Source: Rhopalosiphum padi (Eukaryota > Arthropoda > Insecta > Hemiptera > Aphididae). From it: a DNA stretch of 64,000 nt. Position 1 is the first letter of the stretch, and every line of letters begins with the position of its first letter. The translations under genes and the position numbers were made by a program. Shown in pieces: positions 1-16,029 of the stretch. The stretch covers positions 87,212,152 to 87,276,151 of the forward strand of contig NC_083597.1 in the NCBI RefSeq assembly GCF_020882245.1, read 5' to 3'. The notes beneath the pieces were generated by a model. That model searched no databases. It worked only from the letters and a program-made list of their open reading frames with translations, and was not told the origin of the DNA.

Positions 1-2600
1 AAGTATTTTCAGAAAACTTATATAGATTGTTATATTATAATTGTATATGATAATTGATAATGATGTAGTCGTATAGGTGACTACTTTGTTACTCATATAT
101 TTTAATAGCGATATTAAGGGGCAGTTTAAGACTCTTTGGAATGTAAATAAGTAAATAATAAGCGGTACGGCTTATTATGGAAAAATAAAGGACAAGCGAG
201 CAAATTATTATTATACAGCAGCTCACTTAATCTATATACTGCATGGTCTAGTCACAGTCTACAGAGGTAATTTAAAAATTATACAATAAATTAATATAAT
301 AATACTCGAGTTAGTGGTTTAATAATAATACATACTTACATAGCGTGAATGTCGACTAGGTCGTAACTCTACTCTGAACAGAGTTTTACGCGCTTCGCCA
401 AATGGATGATTTTAACAACCTCACTCGACACAATTAGACGAGTGTGTACAGAGATTATTATAATTATTATTATGACGCGTGTGTACCTAAACTTCTCTTT
501 GAAGTTTTGAGTGTTTGAAGAAGCTAACACAATACGTTATAATACACGCATGCATGTAGTAAATACATTATATATAATATCGTTAGTCGTTACACATTAC
601 CGTATACCCAGAGTAATGGTATATGTCATATATTATGAAGTGTACACAATATATAATATATTCGTATACATTCGTCGGAGAGCAAATTCTCAAACATATA
701 GATATAGAAGTAAAACGAAAATCCAAATTTAATATACGAATATTAATTAACGCCGACAAGGTTTTTGATTAGGATTTTGGGTGCGAAAATGAGCGGAATG
801 ATTCCTCGCCGAAGGACCGAAACACATCGTTGTTGTTCCTTAAATTTATTTGTCTATTAATTTATTTTTGTATCTATCCTTAATACAAAGCTATGGCTGT
901 GGTATGCAAGTATACCTTTCACGAAAGTTCTATAGTGTATAATTTATTATACAAGAATAAATACAAACTTTTTAATCAATTAATGTTTTTTACATTTATT
1001 TTTGCCTTTTTTATTTTTATTTATTATTTAACTAAACTGGGAACTTGATCTGTATATTTTAAATTAAAATCCAATGATAAATTATTCTTACCTGTAGGAA
1101 ACCACGATTTTGAGAAAAGAGACAGATAGACCAATATTTATTTGTATAGATATAAGTATATAACTTATATTATATATTATCATATTCATATTACCATTAG
1201 TATTTTCTTAATTTGGTAAGTTGGACTTAATCTTTCCAAAATGTTCGCATATAATTTATAAGACACTACCAACGTACCGAAAAATAGTTTAAAATGTTTA
1301 AGTATAAGTTGTACCCAATACTTTTTAGATGATTCACTAAGACCTAAGCCTGAAAACAACCTAAACATATTTTAATTCTTAAGGCAAACCAAATTAAACA
1401 ATGTAATCAATAAAAAAAAAGTTATAAGTACAATACATTAATTAATGCTTTTTTCTATATGTAAACTGTAAAGTATAACTTAATAATTAGCATATTATAC
1501 TGTATCATGTTATTTTTGACTCAGTATTTATAAAGATATTCTTGATTTAATAAAATATAAGAGCTGAATAAATAAGTTATATGCGTGTCAAACTATAATG
1601 AATGTATTATTGAAATACCATGAATCGTGGTGGATCTAAAACAGCTAAAACGTTTCAAACAGTAAAATAAAAATATTATGTTGAACTTTGCTCCCTCACC
1701 AAATCCAATGAAGTATTTATGGAGGTGTGTAAAGGATTTCAACCCACAAAAAACGTATTATTTTCCTATATAATATTATCTTAAACTTTTATTATAAGAA
1801 AAAAACAAAATATTGATGATACATTTTTTTTTTAATGAAAAGAATATTTGTAACTTATCGTGACACCAACGATATAGATTAAGTGTGATACAAAAAATAT
1901 ATGGTAAATGTATTATAAAAAAACAAAAAAAAAATAGTCTAAAATCTGTCGTTTTCGATATTATTTTCAATTTATCTTAAATACGAGTGATTTTATATGA
2001 ACGTTATGTATTAAAATATTAAATGTGTATTCATATTCGCAGTAATCATCAAATTATTTTTTAGAATTTTAAAGAGATTTAAACAAAGTTATATTCACTA
2101 TAAATTAAACCTTAAATGCCCTTCCTTTATTTAAAAATAATAATAATAATAACTGTCTTTATATTATATAAATTATATAATTCCGAACCATCGCCGTGAC
2201 CTACTTCGAGTGAATATAAATAATTAAAGTTCATCGTATTCAGATTAGACATAATCGATCGAAACTATTATGAGAATATTGAATAATTATTAATTATGTA
2301 TTATAGTTTATATTATATTTGATCGTAAAAAATTACTTAAAAGCATAATAAATAGTGCTGCAGTTTTTCAACCAATTTTGAACCGAACAATTATTTTTAT
2401 TTTTACTATTATAATATTATCTGCACGTCTTATTCTATACCAGTGTACTATATTAAACATTTATAACATATTCGAATATTCAAATATTTATAATGACACT
2501 GGACACTAGCTGGTACAATACAGATATAGTTATTTTTTTATATGAAATATTTACTGTTTGAAATGTGTAAGTAGTGGTTAAGTTCATACTTATAGATGTT
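1..2600. other. A+T-rich intergenic DNA, nothing recognised
   Basis: Very A+T-rich sequence downstream of omb. The few open frames are short and rich in Ile, Tyr, Lys and Phe, as expected by chance in such DNA. No gene, RNA or complete element is recognised. Confidence 0.6.
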
Positions 2601-4000
2601 AGACTTAAATTATACGCATTACGTTCTAGGTCGCATGTTCATCATGTCGAAAACGGTTTTAAAACGCGTTTTGCGTCATACGCTCGTCGTAGTATTACGC
2701 CATCATCATCATATACATCTGATGGATCTGTAAGTCAATGTATAATATTATAATATACACGTCTAAATGATATTTTTTGTTTTTGTTTTTCGTTGATATA
2801 ATCGTGTATATATATCCTGTTTCAAAACGTTTATTATAGCGGTTTTTCCCCACACAAAAAACTCCATCGCATGGTCTTTGGGGTTTTTTTCGTACGTGAT
2901 GTGCTGCAGTTTGTACTACGACGACCTTATTATTTGGACAAAAGGCGATTTTTCACTCGACCGCGCACGACAGTGACCGTTACACCGTTATATTATTGTC
3001 CAACATTTTGCGGCGACCGCGGCGATTTGTCGCCGGCAAGGGAGTTAAATGAGGTACGGCGGCGGCGGCGGCCTGTAAACGAAAATGACCGATGCCCCGG
3101 AAAAACCGCCACCGCCACCGCACAAAGGGTCAATTTGTTTCCAGATTTATTATATATTATTATACTGCATACACACGCATTCATATGACTGAGCGTATGT
3201 ACATATAATATATTATATAATGTGTATATACGAAATTGGTCCGCGGGCATTAGTATTCGGACCGCATCCATCACCCGAGGCGGCCCTTGGCCGTCAGCTG
3301 TATATACACGGCAACGGCGCGGTGTCTCGGACACGAACCGTGCGAATGGGGGGTAAAAAAAAAAAAAAAAAAAAGGCCGAAGGAAAAAAAAATATCCAGA
3401 AAGTTACTAGTAGTAGTAGTAGTGTAGGAAAAAAAATGCCGGGAGAGAAATAATATCGATTACGACGGATTACAAGAACTTATGCGTCTGTACGTATGTA
3501 CACGCGTGGGGGAGAAAAATCGGTATATATACGCGTGCGTATATATATATATTTCTGCGGGTCGCGCGTATAGGGTGTGTGCAGAATACGTGTGTGTGTG
3601 TGCGACGCGGCGGTGGACATGGCACGCGAACAACTACGCGTCCTGTATAGTATATAGCCAGCACCGGGTCGGGAGTGCGCCGCGGCGGTGGTAATTGCGA
3701 TGAGAAAAATCCGCACCCTAATTGGAGGCCCTCGTTTTCGCCGTGACGATCATGGCAATTCATTATATTATTATATATATATAAAAACTCGTGTCCGTGT
3801 CCGCCGCCGCCGCCGCCACGTTTGCGCGTGTGCGTTTGAATGCGAATGAGTGTGTGTGTGTGTATATGTGTGTGTGTTAGTGTGATTGTGAATATTGTGT
3901 TTTTTTATACGCATTTATATATGTCGGAGGGTCGTGTGTATAGAATCGTTGTCGTATGTTTAGAAATCAATTCGACATGGTTTCCCATCATCTGATCGCT
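2601..4000. other. CpG-dense island in intergenic DNA
   Basis: A GC- and CpG-richer stretch, including CGG/CGC runs near 3058-3125 and 3800-3820, a 20-base A run near 3355, TG tracts near 3590 and 3850, and TAG repeats near 3408. Open frames appear on both strands at once with low-complexity products, so coding is unlikely. It could be a regulatory island or a promoter of an unseen transcript. Confidence 0.4.
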
Positions 4001-4286
4001 ATAATACGCGTATACATATATATATATATATGATATGATATATCCACCAAACAGCCAAAAACCATAATATTATGTTATATGTACATCTATACGCATTAGG
4101 TACGCGTATTATTATACGTACAGTCAGACGTCGGGAAAACGAAGGAATAAAACCGGAATAATCTTCGTCCTGAACGAAAAAATACTTTTGCACCCTCGAT
4201 TTTTGCAACCCTAACGTTTTCAATATGTTTTCATATATACATTGCTATTTCAGTCATATAGCTTTTATTTGGATAATTTCCATCAG

Positions 4287-4309
4287 TCTCTCTCTCTCTC
4301 TCTCTCTTT

Positions 4310-4340
<31 letters not shown>
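4287..4340 (+). repeat. (CT)n-(CA)n compound microsatellite
   Basis: About twelve CT units, a short interruption, then a long CA run ending at 4340. Confidence 0.95.
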
Positions 4341-4344
<4 letters not shown>

Positions 4345-6384
4345 TCACTTTATCACCGCCTATAGATACTATAAAATACACATTATTTAATCGGCTATAA
4401 AATATGAACTTTTCGTTGGCTTTTCAATTTTTATTTGAACTATACTAATTAAACACATATAATATGCCTGATATATACTCTATACTAGTAGATATAAACA
4501 TACTACATATAGTAATGTACATAATAATTAAAACTACACACTAATATACACCTACTTGCATTATTAAAACTTTCAATAATACAAAAAGTTCGATCGCTTA
4601 TAGATATTATGTGATAACATAACATAATATTATAAGATTACGTATATTATATCATTAAGCTGCAGAGTTATACAAACTGTAAGTATATGTAATAACTTTC
4701 AGCCAAGTTCGTGTCAATTATAAATTCTAATACACGAACAGATGTATTTAAATTTACAAACATATATGTAATATCCAATAAACACTGCAATGTGGCTGAA
4801 GTACTAAATGATTGATTAATAATAAATCAAATTATCAAGGATTTAAAAAAATATACAGTATCGTAACAATATCATATATAATATATTATGTATATATATT
4901 ATTACAAAAATGATATTTATAATAAATATTAAGACAGACGACTATAATAATACGTTCCATTATTCATTAGCTATATAAACATACAGTGCGTCCCGGCGTT
5001 CGTATATGCATTATTCTGTTTATACGTATAATGATATGTGAAGTGCTGTCCGGAGATCCGTGACGTTAAGCCATTTTAAAATGATTAAAAAAAAAAAAAA
5101 AAAATTGCTGTTCTTTCCTCCCAAGTGTCTAACTGCTATACCGTGAAAATTATGTCCGAAGCCAAGTCGATCTGACAACACTATATAGGATTCGCAATTG
5201 CTTATATTAACGATTTATATAAGTGTATATAGCGTTGTTTGTTATATTGTTTTAAAGACGTCTTATTATTTTTTTTTCTCTAAACACCGCCAGGCGTATA
5301 TAATATTATATATATGGCACAAAAACGTTTGTTTACCGAAAATAAATTGGACGTGACAAGCATTACACGGCGCAAGTACGCAATGTATACACGAACACAT
5401 GTACAACTATATAGGTATAAACACAGTACACACTTTATATTAATATATTATACTTATATTTATGCGTATACGTATATAGTTACTTGTATATTAAACTTTC
5501 TCTTCGCGCGTTTAATCGTTTTAATCGGTCAATAGACTGTTGTGTATATATATATATATATAACATAAGAGTTACTTAACTCGCACGATTTATGTACATC
5601 GAGTTTATTACCGTCCAAACGTTTAAGTGCAGGACCCGTCAGTAGAGGATTTTTATGAAATTCGTCGGAGGTACATGTGCGATTCATACCCAGCTGGGTT
5701 GCAGGTCACACGTGTACGATGCGCGCACACAATATACGTTTCAATTTCGTGTGTACCTATCCTCTATACACTATCACTATATAATAGTGTCTGTATATAT
5801 ATAGATATATGTGTGTGTGCGTGCGTGTGTGTGTGTTGGTCACTTGATGTATGTGAAACACGCAGGGATATAACAAGCGTTGCAGAATTTCATTATACCC
5901 GATAAGGTCGTTGCTTGCACGTCGACTGCAAAAACGTTAAAACTATTTATAAGCCATATAGTCAACATCGTCCGTCCAAAGATCCAACCATACATAATAT
6001 ATATACACTATACAGTATACAGTATATAATATATATATCGTACCTATACGGAATTTAATTTCGAGAAAAATTTCTCAAGTGAATCACTTCCCTTTCGCCG
6101 GACCAGACTTATGTGATGTCTATCGATTCGTGCCAAAGTATTTACTTATAAATAATAAATAATAATGTAAATCTATTATTACACAGGCAATAATAATATT
6201 ATCAATACAACAGAATAATAAAAATGGTGAACAGATCTCCGATTATAAATAAAATGTAATGTTTTATAATATTATAATAGCTTGCAGACTTCAGTTATAG
6301 GTTATATTAATATGAATAGCTTCTTTATCCGTGTAATTCGTAGATGTAATTAAATATGTAAAACAAATTATCAAATGAAATTTT

Positions 6385-6700
6385 GATTTTTAGGATGATT
6401 CACCTATAACACGCTCACCCTTACTTACTTTAATAATGCATTTAAACAAAAGGTTTAATTACTCAATTCTACTATAAAAGAACATATTTTAAAATACGTA
6501 CTTAGATTTTTCATATTTTTTTAAGGAGTGTCTTGAGCGATACAAACTTTTTTTCGAATTAAAATCACCCTTTTTTTCTATAAATTATTAACCATATGAT
6601 TTTTTTTAAAACTGTTATGTACCTAAATCAAAATTTGACTGAAAGTACTCGTAGTTTTTGAATTATGAAAAGTATACATAGTATTAAAAATAATAGTCCT
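6385..6700 (+). repeat. Dispersed A+T-rich repeat, copy 1
   Basis: Shares ordered blocks with 56150-56350 in the same orientation: TTTAAGGAGT, AAAATCACCCTTTTTT, ATGATTTTTTT and CCTAAATCAAA/CCAAATCAAA at similar spacing. No coding content is seen. It is probably a short non-autonomous element; the boundaries are approximate. Confidence 0.5.
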
Positions 6701-9700
6701 TAAAATTGGTTTTAGAAAATATATGTAAAATTAGACTTAGCATTTATAATCCCCTAAGAATTCCTAATTAGTTTTTTGTGTAATCCTAAATTTAACAACA
6801 CTATTATTATACTATACACAATATACATAATATATAGGACATAGGTGTACGATAATATATTAATATTATTACAATATATACTTGAACCGTTATAATCCAC
6901 ATTATTCAACTACGTAAAACAAATAAAACAATTATGATACAAATCGAGTTTTGGATTTTATATTCCATACATATACCTAAACAAAATATATCGAATATTG
7001 TATTATATCAAAGTTATTTATACTTTCGTGTTTAACAGATAGGGTATATTACTATAAATCATATGGATACACCTATATATTTGAAAAGCGCCGTACAGTG
7101 AATTAATGTCAAATGATGCCCGAACACATAATATTTTGGACATGCGATGTAGCAATGTAAATAACAATAATAACAATAAAATATAGGTAACAATAGTATA
7201 ATATAAGGACGAAGAGTGAAAACTGATCGATTTTGCGATAGGTATAGGCACGTTAAGTAACACATTATACAACCCACGATATATTATTATAACGTATACT
7301 GCAGGCAACCGGAAATATATTATTATATTATTATAGCATTATCAACACACAACGCAAAAAAGTTATAATCTATAACAACGTTATTACAATATAGTGTTAC
7401 CGAATGTTATGTGAATACTGCGCGATAATGTTAATACTATAATATTTATTTTACAAAATTTCAGACGTACCTATATTATACATATATGCGAGATATTCGA
7501 TTAAAACAACTCGCGAGCGTATAACAATAATAATATTGTACTAATAATAATACCGTAGCGGAATGTGCGCTGACCCGCCGCAAAAAGGAGGATACACCTC
7601 CCCTCATCTACAGTTGTGTATAGGTTTTACCACCGGAATTATACACAATATATATATATATATAAATGGTATATCTACACAATAATATATGCACACGTTT
7701 GCCCTTTATCCCGCGCGACTACGCAATCTTACCCTCGTAATATATATTATTATATTGGGTATATATATATACGCACGCGACAGCAGCCACCCTCGAGCGT
7801 ACACAGACATTTTAAGAATCGCAGAAATGTTATTATTCATATTAAAACATCACGTCAGAGGTCAAATTCTGCACGACCTGTTATTATAATGTATAGGTAT
7901 ATGTATAATACTTCCCATATACGTATGAGAAGTATATTTTTTTTATATTTCCGTTTTCGGGTCGTTTTCGTCGTGCTACGATATATACGCGTTCGGCTGC
8001 AGTAAAAAATAATTCCTTCTTTTCTCTTTCTATACACTTACTTTATTAACTTAATAATATGATACTAGCCACGGTTTGTACGCACATTGCATAAAATGTA
8101 TTCGTGAAATATAATTTAATTAATACTTATATTATATGCGCTGCACCGTAGGCAAAGGTACCTATAGGTACGCCGCATTAAAGTAACTCTACCGCGATCG
8201 CAATTATTATGATATAGGTACGGTATTACAGGAGATAATGTGCAGTACATTCGAATACGACTTGTTGTGATGCTGTTCCAGTGACAGTTAATAATAATTA
8301 TCGCACGAGCGATTTATATATGCCTCGAGATAACCGTATTATCGATACATATACATATTTTCAAGACCATAATATTATAATATTATATATAAGCTCGAGC
8401 TTGAACGCCCGACTGTCCGAGTAATAAAATAATTTAATACTGGTGTCATTATATATATATACCTACTACAGGTACCCGTCGTAAGATTATACATAAACTT
8501 GCAGATGCGATTATTGAACATTACTGCAGTAATTGCCATGACGCAGTGCTTATAATATGGTGTAATAAACAGGTACCATTATAAATTATATTGAATTAAA
8601 AATAAGCGCTGCAGGCATGTGAATTAATATGTCACAGTCTTAAGTGAAAGCCATTATAAAATATAGGTATAGGTAAATCTGCGGCAAATGCAGATTGCAC
8701 ATTTTCATATCATCCGTGCATTTCAGTTTTCTTGCTGTCTTCTCGGTGTTTCGTTTGGTTTATGAAAAACGCACTAGAATACTGGATTATAGCCGTTTGT
8801 AATAAATTAATTTAATTAAATAGAACAGTATGATTTAAAAATAATACAGTTTTAAATGTTTCCAATGTTTATGCAATTTTTAATATTTATGTTATTTCAA
8901 ACGATTTGCCAAGCTGTTCACTATATTATTATGTTTTGATTTTAAAATTCCGGCCATAAATACAATTCAAATATTTTTCCAGATACCTTGTAGCAACTAA
9001 ATTTTTATTTCTAATTTTAAAATGTTCATACTATATTGTTACTCCTATTTTCAACCGAACACTTATTTTAATTTATCTACAATTATTTACTTTATATAAT
9101 ATATTATATTCTATGTTTCTTGAAGCTATTATTGTGATTATACAACCACGTGTACCTACAATCGTTAGCACTTAGCATTTTTTTTCTTTGAGCCATGGAG
9201 CAATCGTCTGATCTAATAAAAAACTTTTTGCCCCGACTTAAAAGTTTTAAATACTTCAAAGTACCAATTTTTAAGTATCATAAGTTATAACTTCAAAGTA
9301 TTTTGGTATTCAACATTTTATCAATAAAATTGTTGATTTTTCATATGACCATTTTCGAGCAATTGATTTTTAAGGGTAGTATACAATAAACAAATGTATT
9401 TACACTCGACCAGACGCCTAATAATAAAAAACCAAAATTTATTAAACAACATTCATAAAAGTTTTATAAAATTAATTGTTTTAGTTTATGTGATAGTCGA
9501 TATAAATATTGACTATTATATAACAAACGACTAATTAATAAAAAATATCTATAGTAGTAATATTGTGATATATTATTTATTATTCAATTATTCCTATAAA
9601 GATAAACGATAATATACAAGCTAAAAAACGAAATAAAGTAATTTTACGAAAGTAAAAATTTTACAAAATGTCATTAGTTACTTTGGTAAGATTAATTGAA

Positions 9701-12700
9701 ACTTAAATCAAAAAACAATGTCAAATTTTAATAAAATAATAAATTTTTTACTTCAGAAAAATGATTCAAATGCTGATATAGTCAAATCTCGAATAGAACG
9801 TTTTATATTCCAGTAGCGATGTAGTCAATTTATTCAGTGAATTTTAGCAAAGTTTTAAATTTGTATTCAATCTATACGTACTTAAAAAGAAAATATTCTG
9901 GATCCATTCGATAACAGAGAAGACTGTTTCAAAAAAAAAATTTCAATTTTCAATTTTAATTACAACATCGAAATATTTCAACATTTGACTCGCTCAATTG
10001 GTTTGTGATTTCAAAATTTTACGCAATTATGCGAAGTTCATTTCATAGATGATAATTATATATATACATTCTATAGAAACAACAATTAAACAATACAATA
10101 CGCGTAGTAAACGCGAATCATTTTAAAACAATACCCGTCTACACCACGATAAAATAAAAAATAAAAGCTATGTACGCAGAGTACGCAATAAAATAAAAAC
10201 CATAATGATCGGTTATTAAATCCAGTGAAATTTTAATCGATTAGAATGATTAGATGCACGGTAGGTATATAGTCCGATATTGTACGATATAATAACATAG
10301 TTTATTCATAATTGATTTTACGGATTCGAATGCGTGACTCAGATGTCCCGAACCGATATAGTATATATAATAACACATGCTAAACATATATTATTATCAT
10401 CGGCGGCGGCGGCGGCGCATAACTACTTAACCGTAACATTATGTTATGTATATATTATTATATTCCGGAGAAAGACAGAACAGTACATGCACACAGTCAG
10501 ACAGACGCACACAGTATTATAATAAACAGAAAGGGTTAAAACACGTGTAACGCCTCATTAGCATAAATACCATTTAAACAATGAAGAGTATATTATATTT
10601 TCACGATAAAAATACCTTAAACAAACAAATCACCGATATAACGCATATTACTATATATTTGTATGTACACGGCTCGGCTGTGTACGCGTATTTCGATGAT
10701 TTGTATAATAATAACAATATTATGCGTTTAGTATATTATATACTCACATTATATATGATTGTTTTACAAAAGGTATAATATCTGGCGCGGGACGGGCGAT
10801 CTACACGATGATGATGACGACGATGATGGCACATTATCATCATCTGTGCGTGTGTATAATATGTATGGCCGAGAAAGAGGGTAATAACTATTAATAACAA
10901 CCGCTACACCCTGCGCCTTGACACATTCCACGGGCTGTATACCTTCGCTCCTAAAACAACGACAGGACAAGATGGATAGTCGTACTCCGGAGAACCGGGA
11001 GAGAGAAGAAAAAAAAACGAAAAAATTCAACAAACGGTCGACTTAAAACCATTCGCGGATTTATTCTTTTTGTTCCATGTCAGTATTGGCGTTCAATTTT
11101 TTTTTTTTTTCGTAACAAGTATTTTTTTTTTGAAAAAAATATATATTCCGTAGGTATACCGTATACATAATATGTAAGAGACACGTGTATCGTATTATAA
11201 TCGATCACTCGGCGTGGCGCACCGACACGACTATTTTAATGACGAACAGTAACATTATAATATTGACTGTCGTTTAAATAACGCAGAGTAATAACCGGAC
11301 AATTAACCTTGGCCGTTTAAACTATTACTATTATTATTTGTCCACCCATAATGATATTGTACGGACTAATGAATATTTACACCAAAAACGATTAAGGTAC
11401 ACCTGTAGTGTCAGAAAAATTACAAACCAAAAAAAAAATCTCAAGAGGACAGACACCGTTTTTATAAGTAGAAAACGAAAAGTATTTCATAGTTTTTAGT
11501 TTCTGAACACATATGAACGTACTCGTTTTATTTGTTTTAAAATGTTTTTTGTCTGTATACCTGTAGACACTATAATAAAAAAATCTCCTATATTCAATTT
11601 TGAGACATCGCGGTTAGGATGGTTAGACATCATTTTCAAAATATTTTGTCTCTAGTCTTCTGTGCTATCAAGCGACTATTTTACTATAATCTGGATTAGA
11701 CCTCTGCGGCACACATTTTAAACAAAAACGATAAACTTAGTGATTAAAATAAAAATAAATAATCTAGGCATAAGAGTTATTTAAAAAAATACATAATATT
11801 CTGGGTTAGAATATTTTTTATGTTTTAAATAACTCACCCAACTCACTCACAAATCCATTTATAATAAACTGACAAAGTGATAGATGTTGATTTACGATTG
11901 TTATAACGAGCGCCATTAATCCTCGACTTAGTCTTTATAGAAAAGAGACGGAAACATATTATAATTCAATAATTATCGAGGGTTGAGTAGATATGTTTTC
12001 GGTCAAAATTATTTTTATTATTAATCGCTGATGGCCTATTTTTTTTAAATGATATTATCACTTAGTTGTTTTTTTACAGCCTACATAATATAGCGTCTCA
12101 CTTAGTAGACGGGAGTCTATATTTTAACAGAATATTATTAATATTCTTAGTGCGTTTGGAATTTTACAATAGATTTTGTGTTATTTTATTTTAATTAAAC
12201 TATCAGTTTTAATCATCAACGATCTATAATATTAAATAGTATACCAATACCGTATAATACTGTAAAATATCCAGCTGGCAATCAAACCATGGGTTTGGGT
12301 GCACCTAAAACATCATCAATAAAATTATTATTTACACGGCAGACGTAAATAGTCAACAGGAAGCAAACGAGTTAATCGAACACATACACGAGTACCTATA
12401 TAGACGACAATTTAAAAAAGACAAAAAATCACTGGTAGAATCTAAGTTTTTATTATTTATATTATACATTATCAAAATTACTTCTCGAGTTTTTAAGATT
12501 ATTTAACTCTTAAAAAGACTTGTAATATTTCATACACACAAACAATTATTATTAATAAATTATACACTTCCAATAATAATGATAACTATATTATTCTACG
12601 ACACTCTTCTGACTATATTTTAATATTATATAATTATGTATATGTGTGAGTGTATCGGAGACTAAATAAAACATTGTATGCAGGCTTACTAAATGCTAAT

Positions 12701-14864
12701 ATAATTTAAAAATTGTTCCATTAACGATTAATGACCCAAACTAATTTAGATCAAAAACACATATTTTCAATAAATAATAATTATACTAAATTATAGTATG
12801 TTTCGATATATTTTCTAAAGGTTTCGTTGAGAGTTAATGGCTTTCATTATCGACAACTATATTACTCTGTTAATTACAATGGATGTGTTAGTTGGGCGAA
12901 TTATTAAAAACGTAAAATATATCTTAATCGGGAATATTATGTGTCATTCAAATAATTTTTATGACTACCTATACTATTTTTATATTATTATATACGTGTG
13001 CAGCTGTAGTGTATTAGGAGAGCCTGCGATTCTAGAATCGGTATCTTTTTACTACGGTTATTATAGATTAAAATTGAACACATTTATTACAGTGATTTGT
13101 ACAGCTCCTCTCCATACCGAGATTTCTTATTCTATTACAGATTTAGTTATAAAAAATATGTATTTTTTAACCAGTAAACATTTAAAAATGGTTCTGCTAT
13201 ACAAAGAGCATATAATTCATGTAATTTTAAATTTAATCCTGAGATATAAATATTCCACGATGTATGTGTTGATCGAATGTATATAACGCCTAAATATTTT
13301 GTATTATTAATTTTGTGTACGGCTGAGTATTATTAGTTTGGATTTTAATAGTCATGGTCTTTCAAAATAGAAATATTCGAAGATATTCTTATTGGAATTG
13401 AAAATGTAAAAGACAATTAACAGTAGCATTATTAATTATTATACAATGTTAAGTTATTGATTTGAACTACTTTTTAAGGTTTCTGGTATTTGTGTTACTG
13501 AATCCCATGTATCACCAGTCGCAATCAAATTCTTTATCGTCTAAGTAGAAATATAGACCATCACTTTAAAGATTGATGAATACTGTTTAATTAAATGGAT
13601 TAGGTTAAATGTACTCTCGAAATCAGAACAATATGACTATAATTAACATATTACTGTATTATTTAAGTAATGACATATTATCACACGAAGTTTAACAATA
13701 AAAAAAAAATAATTAACTTTAAAAAAATTTCGTACCTTGTTGCACCAGTTGTAATATAATTTACGTTGTTTAATTTATATAATTAATAAAAATAAAACAA
13801 TTGAGTATGTACACATAGTTTGTATAACAAAGTATACAGGCTAATATAGTTTTTGATAGAGATTTTTATTAAAAATTATTATGCGCGATATCTCTTTTTA
13901 ATAAAATTTATTGATACAACTCAATTTATCCAATTTACATTGTTTATTCAACTGTGTAATATAATAAACATATTTTATGATTTTGTGTAAGCTTAGTAGT
14001 TATATAATGCTGTATCAAAAATTAAAATTAAAATTTATTAAATTAAAATAAGTTTGAAACTTTTTATAACGTTTTCAAGATTTAAAATAATTATGTTAAA
14101 TATTTATAATGAAGTCAGCCTCGTTTACAAACAATCAAAAAGTGTTTATAATGTTTACGTTAAGCACAAATAACATTTCAAGATTATAGATTAAAACAAT
14201 ATTTTTGTTTAATTTTAAACGCTTTTAAAGGAAATTATAAATACTCATGCCATCGGATGCTTAGAAATAAAAATTTTATGTTTGGATAAATACAAATTGT
14301 TATAGACAGATATATTATAATATGATTATTTGACTTATATTTACTATAAATCAACTTATATATTACATAAGACATAGATGATGGGTAGGTTTCTTATTGA
14401 GTTTTTGGATTAGTTTATAAATCATCTTTCATTTCTTTTATTATAAAACCGTTCTAAAGGGTAACAATTACGTATTATTTTTAAACAATTTTAAAATTTT
14501 AAACTAACCAATTATTAACAAAAACTCTACCCCGGTTACTAAACATTAAATATAATTTTCAGTAACTTAATGCACATTTATATACTTAAATTAAGAGTTA
14601 AGATTATAATATCCTATTATAACTCTATGTATATGAATCTTGCAGATATATTTTTTTTAAATGCGTATTTTCTGCACTACAAAAAAAAAAATCATTTCAC
14701 ACGTCGTAAAATTTAATCTTTCGAAAATGTAAAAATGTATTACCGACAGTCGGACAAGTTTTAAAATCAAATGGTATGCTTATCGCATGTATGTTTGCTC
14801 AAGTGCAATGTAGTATGTCTTATACACTGTAAATACATGACACATCATAAAATATAGTATGACT

Positions 14865-15104
14865 TTACTGGCCACGTGATGCAAGGCCTGAGCGATTAAT
14901 TAACACTGTTGTCCAAACGTTACTTACGAGCGGATCCATTCGCAGATCACTTATACTCAAAACCCGTAGCGGTAAATTGTTTTCTCTATTTTGTTTGTTC
15001 ACAAAAATGTCTTTAAATACCGATATACCATAATTCGGTTGGTTTTTCAACTGATTTAATATGATCTTATGGACAACTTTCAAAAGATGTTTTATATGGA
15101 CCAA
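14865..15104 (-). pseudogene. Exon-like coding fragment of unknown origin
   Basis: A 79-codon minus-strand frame with less biased composition than the chance frames around it. It includes LKNQPNYGISVFKDIFVNKQ and NLPLRVLSISDLRMDPL, directly followed on the coding strand by a perfect gtaagt donor-like site (near 14927). No family is recognised. It could be one exon of an unseen gene or a piece of a transposon-derived gene. Adjacent minus-strand sequence (about 15215-15300) also reads openly for about 30 codons. Confidence 0.2.
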
Positions 15105-16029
15105 ACATATATTTTTAGATTTGGAATTTAAAGAATAAATCGGAATTCGGAATATAAGACAAGACGTGTCTTAAATATTTTGGAGTTTTCCTTCCTTAAA
15201 CATAAAGTTGAATTAGATCCAAACCATCACTTTTGCCCCCTTTCACCACAACTTTTTTGTACAAACTCAACGTATAGCGACGGGACCAATGCCAAACGAC
15301 CTGTAAAATCGTTTTATTTTCCATAATTTTATTCTTGGGGTTTAGAATATTTTGGAATATTAGTCTTTTGATCTTATTAAGAGTTTCAGCCTACCCCTCC
15401 CCCCGTTTTGTGTTTTAAAGCTGGATATGATTTATGTTTCGGTGAATTATGCACTTTATACTTTATGTATGTATATTATATTAATCGAAAATTATGGTTT
15501 TTTAAGTGTCAAATTTTATAATATTACATAATTTAAATATTTAATAATACCTATTGGTTATTATGATAACATCCATCTCTATAAATTTGATTGATTAACA
15601 TTACCGATTTTCCAGAATTTTACAATTTCTAAAACCCATGAAATGTGAATAAATGTACGAGTTAATATGGTAATAGTGCGATTATACACAATATGATAAT
15701 TTCATACAATTTACCATTGAGTTACGGACACGCATAACATAAGTATAATATAATTTATTTAAATTTTAAATTACCTTACTGCATATTATTTCGGTGAGAT
15801 AGATGTTTTCGAAACTTAGGTATTTGTAATGAGCTGGTACCTAAACGTCTATATATCCGGCCCAAAAAATATAGGTAGGTATAGGTACACCGTGATATAC
15901 ATATTATAGACTATTCATAGTATATATTTATGTAAAAACAAAAATCGCGGATATGGGTACCAGTACACGGGAGTAGGTAAGTATAATAAATATATATATA
16001 CATATATATATATAAGTGCGTATAAAAAC

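Larger units (their letters stand above)
4001..16000. other. Gene-poor A+T-rich intergenic stretch
   Basis: Mostly A+T-rich DNA with TA-rich microsatellites and a CpG-richer patch near 7.6-8.0 kb. A dispersed-repeat copy (6.4-6.7 kb) and an exon-like fragment (14.87-15.10 kb) are listed separately. The longest frame, 12837-13286 on the plus strand, has no recognisable domain. Confidence 0.55.

Noticed and set aside
12837..13286. 149-codon plus-strand open frame
   Set aside because: Ile/Tyr/Leu/Lys-rich as expected by chance in A+T-rich DNA, no recognisable domain, no clear splice or gene context.
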